64,000 nucleotides of DNA from positions 40,485,792-40,549,791 of the forward strand of contig NC_062222.1 of assembly GCF_902686445.1 (NCBI RefSeq), in the 5' to 3' direction. Positions 13,781-25,512 of the stretch are shown here, piece after piece (within the stretch, counting starts at the first letter, position 1; every line of letters begins with the position of its first letter). Position numbers and translations under genes: made by a program. The stretch is from Sciurus carolinensis. Lineage: Eukaryota; Chordata; Mammalia; Rodentia; Sciuridae. The notes beneath the pieces were generated by a model that made no database searches, was not told the origin of the DNA, and worked only from the letters and a program-made list of their open reading frames with translations.

Positions 13781-14147
13781 GCTTACTAGGAATTAGTAAG
13801 ATGGAGTGAGAGATATGGGAGAGAAAAATGAATAGTTAAAAAAAAAGCTATGGTAAATTTGGTCAATAGAAGATACCAACTACATCCAAATGTGATAAAC
13901 TAATTTCCTATCCATCAAGAGAACTTTAAATAAAAAATAACTAACTTTTCATGATGAATGTATTTATCATCATGCCTTCTTCGATTATATATACCAAATT
14001 TATAAATTTAAAGGTTAATTTAAAATAATTTTGTACATCAATAACTGCATGTTTATGTAGTATATTATTAATAACTAAACCATAATTAAAATATTGCATT
14101 TGAGGAAAATAATAATAACCACAGATTGTCAAATTGTCAACTATTTA

Positions 14148-14541
14148 TGTTAGTCAGTTTTTCATCACTGTCACCAAAATACTTGACAAGAACAACTTAG
14201 AAGAAAAGTTTATTTTGAGCTCACTGGTTGAGAAATTTAGTCAGCTCTCAGTGGAAACAATGACTGTGAGCCCAAGATGAGGCAGAACATCATGAAACAA
14301 GGGCATGATGAAGGAAAGCTGTCACAGAATTCAGGAAGCAGAGAGAGAAAAAAAGAGAACTTCAAGAGAAGATGAACTCCTCCAGAGAATACCCAGTAAT
14401 CAATCCCTTCTGCCTACAATTACCACCTAGTTATTCCAACTAGGATGTCCTAATTAGGTTACATCTGTCATAATATAATTACTTTACCCTCCTGAATTAA
14501 CACAGGAGCTTTTTGGGGATAACTCATATCCAAACCATAAT
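14148..14541 (-). repeat. MaLR LTR (3' copy)
   Basis: Left member of the LTR pair. It shares the TTTTCATCACT, TTATTTTGAGCTCA and ATATCCAAACC blocks with 15918-16307. Confidence 0.75.
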
Positions 14542-15917
14542 ATTACATTCATGGCCCCCAAAAGCTCATGTCTATTTCACAGCACAACATAAAGTCAATC
14601 CATCTCCATCTTAATGAGATCCCATAATCTTAATAGTTCCAGCATGTCCCAAAAGTCCAAGTTTAAGTTCTTATCTGAGACTCAGGACAAACTTTTGGCT
14701 ATAACCCCCTGTAAAGATCAAAAGAGAGTTACCTATATTCAATATACAATGACACAGAGTAAACATTCCCAACATAAAATGGAGGAAAGCAAACACAAAA
14801 AAGGGAAGCAATCAAAACAAGACCAAAACCCAGGTGTGCAAATAAGTTCTGTAATTTCAGGTCTCGCAAGTAGGGATCATGTTGGAGAAATGTGTTCTAC
14901 AAGGGGCTTAGGAAGCCCCATTCCTTTGGCCGTGCCAGTTATTGTACTTATGGCCTCTTTCTGGGGTTGTCTCTGTCCAATTCCTGATTTTTTTCCCAGC
15001 GGATAGTCCTCATTCCTGACATCTCTTAATTCTGGAAATCTCCATCTCAGTTTTGGCTTAATTCTCACAGCTTCATACATTACTATCTCAGAAGTAGACT
15101 ATGGGATTTCTGACCTGGCCATACTTTTTCTGGCCTCCCAATACTTCATTTAAATCTTGGAAGCCTCCCGATCCATAAGATCACATGCTACATTCATGCT
15201 GAACCAGTACCACAAGGGGCCTACCCCCAACCCCATCAGTAGTAGGTCTTTCTGTCACCATAGTTACTGAGTCAAGGTAGCTGAGCATTGTGAAAAAACT
15301 TCCTATTCACTCCCCCCCAGCATCCTAAGTGAACAGTGTGCCCATATCATCTCTTCTCAAAGGAATTTTTATTTTTACACCCTTGAGCCTGCAGCAGGTG
15401 TTGTCTTGTCAGTTTCTCAAGGCAATTGGTCTCTTCAATTCCTCAAAGGAATTTTTAGTTTTATACCTCTGAACCTGTGATGGGTACAGTCTTGCTAATT
15501 CCCTCAAAGCAAACTTCTTAATGACTCTGTGCAAAGTATTTAGGATTTCTTTAGTGGCTGTAATCTTTTTTAAATTAGTTTATCACATTTAAACTTATCC
15601 TCTCAGAAATTCTCAAGATAAGGGCAGGATATAGACAAACTCTGCCAGAATATAGCATTTGTCCTCTAGTTAAATTCTCAAATAAGTCCTTATTCTACTC
15701 TGAAACCTAATGAGTAGTCCTTACTGTTCCCATACGTATAGGCACTGTGGTCAGTACCAGAGTCACTCATAGAGCTCTGCTTAGAACACTTCAATGCTTC
15801 CCCAGTCTTTATCTCCAAAGTATTTCAAACTTTTCCCACAAACTGGTTCCAAAGGCTTCTGAACCACATGGTCAGGTAAGTCACCATAATGATCCCACCT
15901 CTCAGTACCAATTTCAG

Positions 15918-16307
15918 TGTTAGTTAGCTTTTCATCACTATGATCAAAACACCCGAAAAGAACTTAGAAAAGTTTTATTTTGAGCTCACAATTTCAGAGA
16001 GTCAGTTCATGGTCAGCTGACTCTGCTGCTCGGGGTCCAAGGTGAGGCAGAATATCATGGCAGAAGCTTCTTCTCATATTGGCTAGTAAACAGAGATAAA
16101 GGAGAATGAACTGAAGGGAAGGTGAACCCTTCTGGGCATGCCCCCAGTGATCCATCCTATCCAGTGACACCCTACTTCTCTAGTTACCACCCAGTCAGTC
16201 CATCCAAACTAGAATAGAATGATTAGGTTACACCTCTAACAAACCAATCATTTCACCTCCTGCATCAGTAGAATCTTTGGGGGAATATTTTATATCCAAA
16301 CCAAAAC
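15918..16307 (-). repeat. MaLR LTR (5' copy)
   Basis: Right member of the pair. It has the same block order as the left copy, and the AATAAA-type signal on the minus strand lies in the AAAGTTTTATTTTGAG region near 15970. Confidence 0.75.
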
Positions 16308-16314
16308 ACCTAGT

Positions 16315-19080
16315 AGCAGTATTCATAGTATTAAATTAGCTTGGTTAATCTATTTATGTGGTTTTCCTAGTATATCACCACTTATATCAGTTTAATCTGT
16401 TCATTTCTTTTAAAAACATAATAGTCTTTCTGTAAGCTAAGAGAAATGAATCTGTTTTATACAGCAATAAAGCAAACAACTACAAAAGCTATATTTATGT
16501 TAATGACAGAAACTATACATGAAGCCATATGAAGAATACTAGACTTATTTGCCAAATTGATAAAACTCTGAAATAATTTATAAATTTTTTATTTAGGACA
16601 AATATTTTTTTTTCTTTCTAATAATGATAACATCTTATAGTCATGTATCCTGTTTGGGAAAATATTTTGGATTGGTATTGACTCTACTTAAATTAACCTG
16701 AATGAAGAATTAAGTAAAATATCAATTAAATAATGTTATTAATCATATAATTTAATTAATCTAACTTGTGTTTTTATTATACAAAGAAGCAAAAACTTTA
16801 TCCAAATAATATATTCTTTTTTCACTTTTAGTACAATTCCTGTACAGAAAGTTGTGTAATTTGCATAAATTTCTGCTTATAAATGTATTGTTACAGAGCA
16901 GCATACATAGGTACAAACAGAGCTTCTATTTTGCATAATGAAACTGTAAATGATAGCAATATGGACCTCCATATGTTCTAGTAGTTACTTTCTTTATTTT
17001 CATTCCCTTATGTAGCCAAATGACCTCATTAATGATCATTGCCATATAGTCTTACTAACAAAAGCAAACGTCCACATATTTATCTCTGAGCATTTATGTA
17101 CTTTATCTAATGTGTTCTTATAAGAATCAGTATGAGAGACAATAATCTGCAGTTTTCCTGAAGTTTCAAGTTCACGCACAAATGTTGGGAATGAGTTTAA
17201 TCACTTACCATCTTGAATCATCCTGTAAACATAGGGAATGCAATGCTAATTTGGATACATTTCACCTGCAAGGTTATTTCTTGGTAAAAGTTTCAAAGAC
17301 AAATGTATTTCTTGCATGCAAACCATATGCATATATTTAAAGTCAACTTTTTCTCATCTTTAAAAATGGGGAATTGTGTTTAATGTGAGTACTTGTCACA
17401 AATGAAAAATAAAGAGAGAAGAGGAACAGAAAGGGCAGAAAAAGAGAGAATGGAAGAGAAGAAGAAAGGAAGAAGGGAGAATGGAATGAAGAAAGAAGAT
17501 AGAGTGTATTCTCTAATCCTTGTCTATTTATTTGCTGTCATAATTTAACGTGACTGTGTTCAGAGGTTGAAAGTATCTTTTAATTATGATATGACTGGCT
17601 TAGCTTTTTTTCAAATGAATTATGATTTTTAAAGAATGTTAATGTATGATTTGCTAAAAACATGTCAAGATAGGGAGCAAGGTGTTTCAAAGAGATTTTC
17701 TAATTTAAAGAAAAATGTGAAAAAATGACTATTATATGAGTTTTACTTCAATGCCATTTATAGAGGTCACAGGCATTGGAACAAGTTTGTAGTAGTTGAG
17801 TTTTAACTTTCTTTTCATATCTAATTTTTTATCTAGTTGATGCTTAGGTGTTTATTTCAATAATTGTTTGCAAAAAGACACTTGAAAAAGAATGTGTTCT
17901 AATAATTTTTTTAGTTTTTTAAAATGCTCAAAAATTTATATGAAACATTTTATTGTATTTTTCTTTTGGTGGAACACATTTTTAGTATTTTTAATAAATA
18001 TTATCATATTTAGTATACTTAGTATCTTGCCTTTACTTAATTCCTATGGAATTAAAATATCCAAAGGGATAAAAAGTTGTAAGAGAGATGAATTTTATAG
18101 GTTCCACAATGATGAAAAGTATAGCAAAATTAGGAAATAGTGTGTACCATATTTAGTAAGTTATAGATCATTGGTTATGGTGGTATAAGTCACAGAAGAT
18201 AAGTTCTTAGAATTAGAATCACAAGATGCAGAGTGTCATTTCTAGAGATAGTTTTTTTGAAGAAGTAAGATATTATGCTACAGAACATTAATTTTCTTGG
18301 TTGATATACTGATTTTTTAACAAATTTTTTACTGATCTAATATATAGAATATAAAAGCATTTATAAATTGTATATTTTATGAGATTTGCAAATTATCCAC
18401 AAGTAATTTGATAATAAATAAAATACTTTATCATTACAGAAAGTTTTCCTGTGATGTTTTTTAGTAAATTCCCACCAGGTTAGGGCTTCAAAATCTGAAT
18501 TTGGGGGATTTATGGTCAGTTCATAACAATAGGTCATGCCCAAATTATTTAAAAACTTGTTACTATATAGTTCATGCTTTTTATGTGATTTTAAATGACT
18601 GTGAAAACTGAAACAGTACAGAAGATTTTTAATAATCAGTGGGAACAATTACACTCATTTTTTGCCCTTTAGAAAAGTTGCCAAGATATAAGTGACTTTA
18701 CACTTTTATATATTTGCTAAAATATGTATCAGTAACATGCTCCATTCCAGGTACTGAAAATCTACAGAAAAAAAAAAAAAAAACTAATTTGAGATAAAGG
18801 AATTTAAAACATTAGTTTCTTACCTAAAATAAAAGGTTTCAATCATTCACAATTATGCATAATGTTAAATGGAAGTTTTTCTCATAAACTGAGAAAGTTT
18901 TTCTATTCCTAATTTGCAGATAATTTCATCCTAATAATTTATTAAACAGTCAAATGTAGAATACTTATGTTATTTTTAATATGATTAAAGATAATAATTA
19001 ATTTTAAATATTAAGCTGATACTGCATTCTTCAAAATGTACCACCTTTGGTCAGGTTGAGTATCATTGTTTATGATAGAT
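16315..19080. other. AT-rich DNA with a polypurine tract
   Basis: No gene was recognised. About 17401-17510 is almost purely purine on the plus strand (AGA/GGA-rich). There is an A-run at about 18768-18783. Confidence 0.55.
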
Positions 19081-19082
19081 AT

Positions 19083-19285
19083 TTTTGGTACTGGGATTGA
19101 ACTCAGGGGATTTCATTACTGAGCCACATCCCTAGTCCTTTGTATTTTTAATTTTAAACAGGGTCTCCCTAAGTTGCTGAGGGCCTCAGTAACTTGTTGA
19201 GGCTAGCTTTGAACTTGCAATCCTCCTGCCAAAGCGTCCTAAGTCACTGGGATTTCAAGTGAGCACCACTGTGCCCTGCTGTTTG
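19083..19285 (-). mobile_element. B1-dID dimeric SINE
   Basis: On the minus strand a 7SL-derived (B1-like) left part precedes an ID-like, tRNA-derived right part. Marks are the antisense ID stretch GGGATTGAACTCAGGG, the linker AACAGGGTCTCCCTAAG and the antisense B1 stretch GTCACTGGGATTTCAAG. This dimer type is known from squirrels, dormice and relatives. Confidence 0.8.
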
Positions 19286-19545
19286 TCATCTTTCTCCACC
19301 TGTTTGATTGTTTAAAGATTCTTTGGGAGAGAAATAAGCTAAGATGGTGGATCAACACTAGACTGTAATTCCCAATTCCCCCACAACTCAGAAAGGAGGC
19401 AGAGAAAGAATAACAAATCTTAGAGGTGAGTTCTCACCGAGTCTCATGCAGGGAGAGAATAAATAAATTGTATGGAGGTGTGGGAGGGCTGGAAATGAAA
19501 GGCTGAAAAAATAAAATTAGTGAAGCCAGAATTAAGAACAGGTAG

Positions 19546-20015
19546 TGTAGAAATAGGGGATCGGGTCAAATCAAGGAAATGGAGGCCAAAAAGCCATCTG
19601 CCTCTGGAAGTTGGAGACTGCCCCTGGAAAAATGGAATGTCAAGAATCTCCTAGAGCCCATTGATTACTAAATTTACCTGCCTTTAACAAGGATTGCAAG
19701 CAAGGAGCTACTAATTGGTGCCCCCTGGGCCCTTATCTGCCTGAATCACCTTGGCCCTCCCCCTGCCCATGGTTTCTCACTTAATGCAAAACCAGGCCTA
19801 GTCAGGTAGGCAGGAAGGAGAGATAAGGGGGGAGAGAACTGGAGAACAAAAGAGACTTTAATCTATAAAAGATGTAGGGTGAGCACACTTCTTGGGACTT
19901 TAGAACATCAGCCATGGCCCCCTTCTTCCTGCCAGGAGAAGTCTGTATTACCTTTAAATAAAACCTGCTTACTATGCTTGCCTTGGCGTGCTTCTCTAGT
20001 GTTCAATCTTCAACA
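19546..20015 (+). mobile_element. Solo ERV LTR, plus strand
   Basis: The sequence starts with TGTAGAAATA and ends with TCTTCAACA. A TATA box (TATAAAA, about 19864-19870) and an AATAAA signal (about 19957-19962) lie in the correct order for an LTR promoter and R/U5. Flanks are GTAG and TTAG, which might be a decayed 4-bp duplication. No internal retroviral region follows; instead the next base belongs to another LTR in the opposite orientation. Confidence 0.65.
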
Positions 20016-20528
20016 TTAGAAGGAGCAGAACTCGTCATCGGTAAACAGCAGTATCATTAAGAAATAAAGACAAAGGATGCAAGAAAAATAGTTAGAGCGA
20101 GGGCTGATGGGTCTTTCCCTAACAAAGGAAAAAGGCCCACAAATGCTTTATTTATAGTGAAACACATCAAAGGGAGATTGATTGTGAGAAAAACTTTTTC
20201 AAGATAAAGAAGAAGGAAGAGGCTGTAGGAAATTGGCCTGATTGGAGATTTATCACTTGTGCAGTGATTCGTTCTCCTCCAGGCAGCTGGCATTTCAAGG
20301 CTATTTGGACACACTGGTATCTCTTTCCATTTCTTAGGAGTTACATTTGAACCTAGGGCTTTCTGAACCAAAAAATTCCGCAGTATCACAGAATTCTCTT
20401 TGAGCAGGATGTTGCCGAGGCAACAGAGCAGTCTCAGATTGGTGAGATGACACCCGAGTTCTCTGAGGGGCACGACTCCACTTAGAGATGGCTCAGACAA
20501 GCCCACAATTCATGCATGGCTCCCAACA
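20016..20528 (-). mobile_element. ERV LTR with IAP-like start, minus strand
   Basis: On the minus strand it opens with TGTTGGGAGCCATGC, the kind of start seen in class II (IAP/ERVK) rodent LTRs. An AATAAA signal lies at 20152-20147. The U5 boundary against the neighbouring LTR at 20015 is my estimate. The 149-codon antisense frame inside it is a chance opening in LTR sequence. Confidence 0.55.
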
Positions 20529-20884
20529 GTGGTTGACAAAATAAAGGTTCCAAGATCCAATATTACAAAACACGAGATCTGGAGAAACTAAAAGATAGGT
20601 TTCCAGTGTAGAAAATAAGAGCAGAATTTTCTTACCCTCACCAGATCAGGGTGGGGAGGTGGGAGGGTCAACAGAAAGAAAAGAGAGAAATAGGGAAAGG
20701 AAACATACATGAGCTTACTTCCTTAACAACATTTGGAAAGAAAACATGCCGTATTAAAATGTGATAAGGGCAATGGTGTCCTCAAACAAGATCAAGCAGT
20801 TTAAAGTCAACTCAAGTATGGAAAGCAGTATGGAATCCTGCAGCCTTTTTGTGGAGCACATAACTGACCAGTCACCCTTTAAAT

Positions 20885-21330
20885 CATCCATGAGAGCCCA
20901 GGCAGATAAGGAGCCAGCCTTCTGCCCAACCTCTGGGCAGGGAAGGGGCACCCCATGAAGTGTACCCAGGAAACTAGACAGGAAGGCAGCACTTTACATA
21001 TTCTCCAAAAAAGCCCAGGCAGGGAAGGAGTACCCCATGTAACACTCCTAGGATCTCACATATGGAAAGAAAGCTCACCACAACCTCTGAAAAAGCCCTG
21101 GAGGTGAAGGAGCATCCTGTGCAATGCCCAGGAGAGTCTAGGCAGAGAAGAAGCACTCTGCCAGCATCTTCGGTAAGCCAGCAGAGAAGGAGTGCTTCAT
21201 GCAGCACCCTGAGGGAGCCCAGCCAGAGAAGGAATGCTCTGTGCACCCCCTTGCAGGAACCCAAGCAGAAAAACTGCATTCTAGGCACTCTGATAGTGTC
21301 TTTGAGAGCCTGGGCAGAGACAGAGTGAGT
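20885..21330. repeat. Degenerate tandem repeat, about 42-bp unit
   Basis: A motif resembling GAGCCCAGCCAGAGAAGGA recurs about every 42 bp with much divergence (about nine copies). Because 42 is a multiple of three, frames through it stay open on both strands and show a 14-residue periodicity, which explains the overlapping open frames here. The region 20529-20884 before it is unassigned. Confidence 0.65.
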
Positions 21331-21528
21331 GGTAGCCTGCTAGTTGCTGTGGCAGGAAACAAAAACATGGTCTCCTCTGATTTATATTAATTGTCAGGAA
21401 GAGCTTTTATTTGATCTCCATGGCTTGAAACAAACAACTAATGCATTTTAACATCCTTTTGTTTCTCCCTAATTCTCACTAAGACATAAAATTACACAAT
21501 ATAGAAATTTACTTTTGGACAGTTTTTA

Positions 21529-21844
21529 TGATCGCCCACCGCCCGCGGGGACAATCACAACGCGTACGCTCTTCTTGATCACAGGAACCAAAAGGGGCTT
21601 TATTCCACAAGTCTCAGACTTATATTGAGAACATCAGCCTATCAGAGAGTAGACTACCAGGAAAGTCAGCCTATCAAGGAACAGTCTCCAGGCAGATACC
21701 AGGATTGCCTCATGTACAACAGCCAACCAGAGTTACTTCCTAAAACTTGCTTATGAGTGCAGCTATGTCTGGCAAGCTGCCAGGCACCATCTTAGAGATC
21801 AGACCACGGTGCGGCTCTGGGGCCCTCAGAGTCCGCCCCTGACA
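21529..21844 (-). repeat. 3' LTR of the betaretrovirus-like provirus
   Basis: 316 bp, TG...CA ends (TGTCAG start and GATCA end on the minus strand). The AATAAA signal is at 21604-21599 and a weak TATA-like stretch lies near 21615. It is the same length as, and about 96% identical to, 28390-28705. Confidence 0.92.
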
Positions 21845-21854
21845 TCTCCCCCTT
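21845..21854 (-). promoter_or_regulatory. Polypurine tract
   Basis: AAGGGGGAGA on the minus strand directly abuts the TGTCAG start of the 3' LTR, as expected for the plus-strand primer. Confidence 0.85.
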
Positions 21855-21884
21855 ATTCTTTAAATAAAGAAAAGATGACTTGGG

Positions 21885-22012
21885 ACCATGCCTGTCTTAG
21901 GTTGTCCATGGCAAACTACATCCTTACCCGTCATTGGAATTCTGACCTCCAGGCGTCAGAACCCTGTCTTAGGTTGGTATGCATTTCCATGGATCTTACC
22001 CGTCTTTGACTA
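21885..22012 (-). promoter_or_regulatory. CTE-like RNA export element
   Basis: Between the env stop and the polypurine tract lie two copies each of a GACGGGTAAG-type motif (minus strand, 22008-21995 and 21937-21923) and an AACCTAAGACAGG motif (21977-21963 and 21904-21891), in alternating order. The same order and near-identical words occur at 52889-53042 in a different element. They match what I know of the constitutive transport element of type D simian retroviruses, where such sites bind NXF1/TAP and export unspliced RNA. Function here is inferred. Confidence 0.8.
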
Positions 22013-22819
22013 GTGGTCCAGCATGCTTAGCCATACTTGGGCGGATGTGCCTGTCTCAGTGGCTGTCAAAGCCTGTACTATAGCCCGTCGATGACGTCGG
22101 GCATCTTGGCGAGCTCTGATTTGGCTGCATATAACATAGGCTATCCCTAAGCAGATAATAATCAGAACAGCTACTGTTCCAGCCCACTGTTTTGTCAATC
22201 CCAGGGCTTTAGATACCGATGCAACTTGAACCCTGGTGGCATTGACTCTGAGTATTTCAGCTCATAGCTGACTGGTTAAATTATCAAACATAGATGACCA
22301 ATTGCCAGTAAGGTAGACAGAGAGATTTTTAGATAACATAGCCGCAGAGCTAAGGTTATTATAAGCAATAGGGGTGACACACACTCCTCTTAAAGGATAA
22401 ACACATCCCAGTCCCAAAAGTTCTTGCAAGATATCCACTTGTTCTTGTAGTAAGTCCACTCTTTGATTTACAAGGAGTATGCCTGCCTTAAAATGGTTGT
22501 TTAGAGCTTCTTGAGTCTGTAAGGCTGTAGCTGTATTTTCGGCCAAGTGATTGACTGCTGTTGCTGTAGGTATGGCAGTTGCTAGTGCTGCTGTTGCAGA
22601 AACCACTATTGCAGTGACCACAGCCGCTGTGATGCCAAAATCTCTCGTCTCTAGATAGTAGTACTGGCAGTTCTGTACCTGTAACAGAGACTGGAACAGG
22701 TAGGAAGGTAGGAATACACATTTGCTTGAGGTGCAATTGAGAAGAGAAGAAGTTAAAAACATGAAATAGGGGGGGACACACAAACTGGGGTAGGTGGAAA
22801 GGTAGTATTTCTGGTACAC
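22010..22819 (-). pseudogene. env: Env transmembrane subunit, betaretrovirus type
   Basis: The upstream frame (22262-22819) has a hydrophobic Ala/Thr/Val-rich fusion-peptide-like stretch after an ETRDF segment, a heptad-type helical region, and a cysteine pair spaced C-x7-C without the extra cysteine of gammaretroviral Env. N-glycosylation sites follow. A stop after SQL (position 22262) and a frame change separate it from the membrane anchor and tail (22010-22198), which has about 20 hydrophobic residues then basic residues. The gene is broken and cannot give a full Env. The family is that of MMTV/HML-like class II Envs. Confidence 0.8.
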
Positions 22820-23350
22820 GTAGATTGTGAGGCAGCACCAGTGAACCTAGAACTGTTTGTCCATGTAGAGGAGTTCCAAGTACATAGCTAAAATGCCCCT
22901 CCTAAGAGACTGAAAAAAGATTGTAAGTTAGTATATCCTGAAGCTGCAGTGAAAAGCATCCAATTGTCAAAGGGGTTGACACATTTCATGCCTAATTGAA
23001 CATTATTAGTGAAGTTATCATTAGCAGTGAAAGAAGTGAAATTGGGAGTGAAAAAAAAATCCATTTTATAAAGGAGTCACTGGTCCTGCAAGTTGACAAC
23101 CTGTCCATATAGGAGGTGTACTGTGTTTAGGATTACAAGGAGGGAAGATTCTAGGGGTTTTGAAAGTAGTTCCTGTAGCATTATGTCTGCGAGGTACCCA
23201 TCCTGAAAGTAAAACAGCATCTCCTGTTAAGTTTTTTATGTATTCTTGAAATGTAGAACCATTTTCACCTGCGTGAAAAGAAAGCGTGGCTAAAGGGTGA
23301 AAGACTGTCAATAGCATGATCGTCAGGAGTGTCTTTGGCGTCTTCATTTT
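22820..23350 (-). pseudogene. env: Env surface subunit remnant with signal peptide
   Basis: The frame at 23066-23347 begins at a Met followed by a basic then leucine-rich stretch ending before FHAGENGS, which looks like a signal peptide, and continues into glycosylated surface-subunit sequence. A frameshift near 23060 and a stop near 22905 interrupt it. Downstream, glycosylation sites and cysteines continue in other frames up to the TM part. The start Met lies just after the integrase end, the usual env position. Confidence 0.65.
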
Positions 23351-23394
23351 GTTGATCCGAATTACTTGTTGGTAGCATTGCCACTGGTGGAGTC

Positions 23395-23790
23395 AGTCAT
23401 TCAGGAACCCAGATAGGTGACGTTTTATCCTGTGGAAACACACAAACCGAGCCACGGCTCCAGTAAAGCACCGGGTCCGGGCCGTTCCATTGTCCAGTAA
23501 GAACATCCTTCCATTTTACCGTCGCTCTATCATGTTGTTTATGATTGCCATATCTCTCAGTGGCAGAGCGACCCTCATTATTCAGAGTTAAAAAAATTAA
23601 AATAAAGAGGCAAAGAGAAAGTTTATCTTTAGGGGATCTGAAGGTCTCCCCTGTTCCCCCTTTTTGTTTATAAAGAGTATTTTTGAGGGTGAGATGTGCA
23701 CGTTCAACAATATCTTGTCCTTGTGGGTTATAAGGTATACCTGTGGTTAGAGTTATTTCAAATTTAGTGAGAAATTGGTTCAGGAATGTG
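23395..23790 (-). pseudogene. pol: Integrase, end of core and C-terminal domain
   Basis: Minus-strand frames contain TGIPYNPQGQDIVERAH, a typical retroviral integrase core segment carrying the catalytic Glu. Further on comes a WKDVLTGQWNGPDPVL segment of the C-terminal DNA-binding domain, ending near WVPE just upstream of the Env start. Frameshifts interrupt it. Sequence that should connect the first catalytic Asp region to this part is partly missing, apart from the nested insert. Confidence 0.75.
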
Positions 23791-23881
23791 AGTAACTGTC
23801 ATCACCTATGGCAATTTGTCACCGCCTGCAGCAACACTTTGCGCCGGTATAGAGGATAGAGGAACTGAGGTTTGCTTGCTT

Positions 23882-23955
23882 TAAGAGAAGAGAGAGAGAG
23901 AGACTTTGCATAAGAGAGAAAGACTTTGCTTAAGAGAGAGAGAGACTACACTTTC
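23882..23955. repeat. GA-rich imperfect tandem repeat
   Basis: Units like AAGAGAGAGAGAGACTTTGC repeat about three times on the plus strand. Confidence 0.75.
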
Positions 23956-23964
23956 AGAAATCTT

Positions 23965-24100
23965 ATCTTATGATCACATTATAAGCCTTTTGACTGGCTT
24001 TGAGGCATTTGTAGATGCAGAATAGAATTAATACAAGCACACCCAAGCCTATTAGTGTAAAACCTAAAATTCCCCAAAATTTGGTGCCAAATTATGCTGA
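23965..24100 (-). pseudogene. env: Env membrane anchor and tail of the nested element
   Basis: The minus-strand frame reads WGILGFTLIGLGVLVL followed by more hydrophobic residues, then a Lys/Cys-containing short tail and a stop. This is the layout of a retroviral TM anchor. Only the last part of Env remains, with poorly preserved TM sequence upstream. It differs from the Env of the surrounding provirus. Confidence 0.6.
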
Positions 24101-24496
24101 AAAATCTATTTCACCCTCTCTACATTTTTCAATATTAACTCCATTAACTTTCTAATCAGTGCACTTCCCTTTACTTATAAACCCTCCTTAAAGGTGAGGT
24201 ACCAACATGAAGAATTAAAAAGTTACACAGGATGAAAATAAGCAGCTTGCTTTACTGAGAAAAAGATGAAAATCATCTATGTGGCTAAATCAGCTTATGA
24301 GGGGCTATGGGTCCAACCAATTCCAATTTGGGAATTGCCCGAGTGATGCAATCACTATCAGCAAAAAGATCTGTTACTCCTTAAACTCTACAAGGGCTAT
24401 GACAGCTACTTCCATTTTGTGAGCCTTGAGTTGAAGAGCCCTGTGCCTTGTTTCTTAAATGATTTGGTAACAACTTGCCCTCAACATCAGTAATTT

Positions 24497-24860
24497 GCAC
24501 TCGTTAACCCAATGTTTTCCTTTTCTACACTTTGGACAAAGCCTGGGGCATAAGGTGTAACGGATTTTACTATAGTTATCTCTTATCTTTTGTTAGGGCA
24601 TTGTCTCTTTGCTGCTGTATATCTGTGCATACACTCCAGGATCATATTGATTTTGAGTATCATATTAGCCTTCTATTAGCATATCAACATTTCTACCAAG
24701 AAACCTTGCTACTATGTTTCTGCAAGCAGCTTCAACAGCTATTTCTTGCCACTGAGCTTTCCAATTAGACATTGTACTCCAGATAACACTGCTCTGCATA
24801 CCTGTTTCCAATCAGTCTTAACTGCCTCTTTAAAGTTTTTCTAATGGTTGATGGTATCTC
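24497..24860 (-). pseudogene. gag: gag capsid and nucleocapsid remnants (zinc knuckle)
   Basis: At 24538-24497 the minus strand codes CPKCRKGKHWVNEC, an intact CCHC zinc knuckle of retroviral nucleocapsid. The flanking KGKHW wording is like the second knuckle of betaretroviruses; the first knuckle is not visible. About 230 bp upstream (24812-24769) a DWKQVCRAVLSG segment resembles the start of a conserved betaretroviral capsid motif. Frames shift between them, so the gene is broken. Confidence 0.7.
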
Positions 24861-25204
24861 TATTTTGGTCCTCAAATACAGGCAGGTTCTACAAATTTTG
24901 AAGCTCTTTATATTAGGTTTAGCTTTCTACTACCTTTTCCCCTAGTTCTTAAGTTTTCACTACCACTTGCTTATTTCTTTTGAGGGTTCCTTGTATTAGA
25001 TTTAGCTCTCCTTTTTCCCTTGTTCTTAAATTTTCTGAGTAATTGTTTTCTAGGTTACTACCACTCAATCCTTCCTCACTTTGTTCTCTTTAAGTGTTCT
25101 TTTCTGTTGCTATTAGATCCTGTTTATGAAGATCCCCGGTGGCACACTGAGCAGCTTTTCTTCTATAAACCAGGGCTTATTTCTACTAGAGTTTGAACAT
25201 ATTA

Positions 25205-25396
25205 TCATACAGTGGTTTCCTTATTTTCTAATTCTTCCCCAGTGTTTCTTTCCTCCCAAGAACTTTCCTGTTTTTGGTTACCCAAGCTAACTTCCTCTTT
25301 AATCTCTCCCGGCACTTCTTCTCCTTGTAATATATTTTTCATGCCTCCTTTTTGAATTATTCTTTCAGACTGATTTTGTGATATTTCTGAATCCAT
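25205..25396 (-). pseudogene. gag: Possible gag start of the nested element
   Basis: A 63-codon frame, rich in Glu, Gln and Lys, starts at a Met 120 bp from the end of the tandem-repeat leader and ends at a stop. It lies where gag should begin, upstream of the capsid and zinc-knuckle remnants. I do not recognise the sequence itself, and it lacks an N-terminal glycine for myristoylation. It could equally be a chance frame. Confidence 0.35.
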
Positions 25397-25512
25397 CCTT
25401 CACTGTACAAAGGCCACACTAACAGTAGTACAAACACACAAGCAACACTCAATACACATACTCCGGAGCTCCTTTATGATCCTCTTTATATTTCATCACC
25501 TGGCCAGCTATC

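Larger units (their letters stand above)
14148..16307 (-). mobile_element. MaLR provirus (THE1/MST-like) with two LTRs
   Basis: Two related direct repeats of about 390 bp (14148-14541 and 15918-16307) bracket an internal region of about 1.4 kb. On the minus strand each LTR begins with a T-rich TTATGGTTTGGATATGA-type start and carries AATAAA-like sequence near its end, as MaLR LTRs do. The internal region has no retroviral protein, which is normal for non-autonomous MaLR elements; its wording (for example the GAGACTCAGGACAA region near 14680) is of the THE1/MST internal type. The LTRs have diverged strongly, so the insertion is old. Confidence 0.75.

Noticed and set aside
20057..20506. 149-codon antisense open frame
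   Set aside because: It lies wholly inside an LTR; the peptide matches no retroviral or host protein I know.
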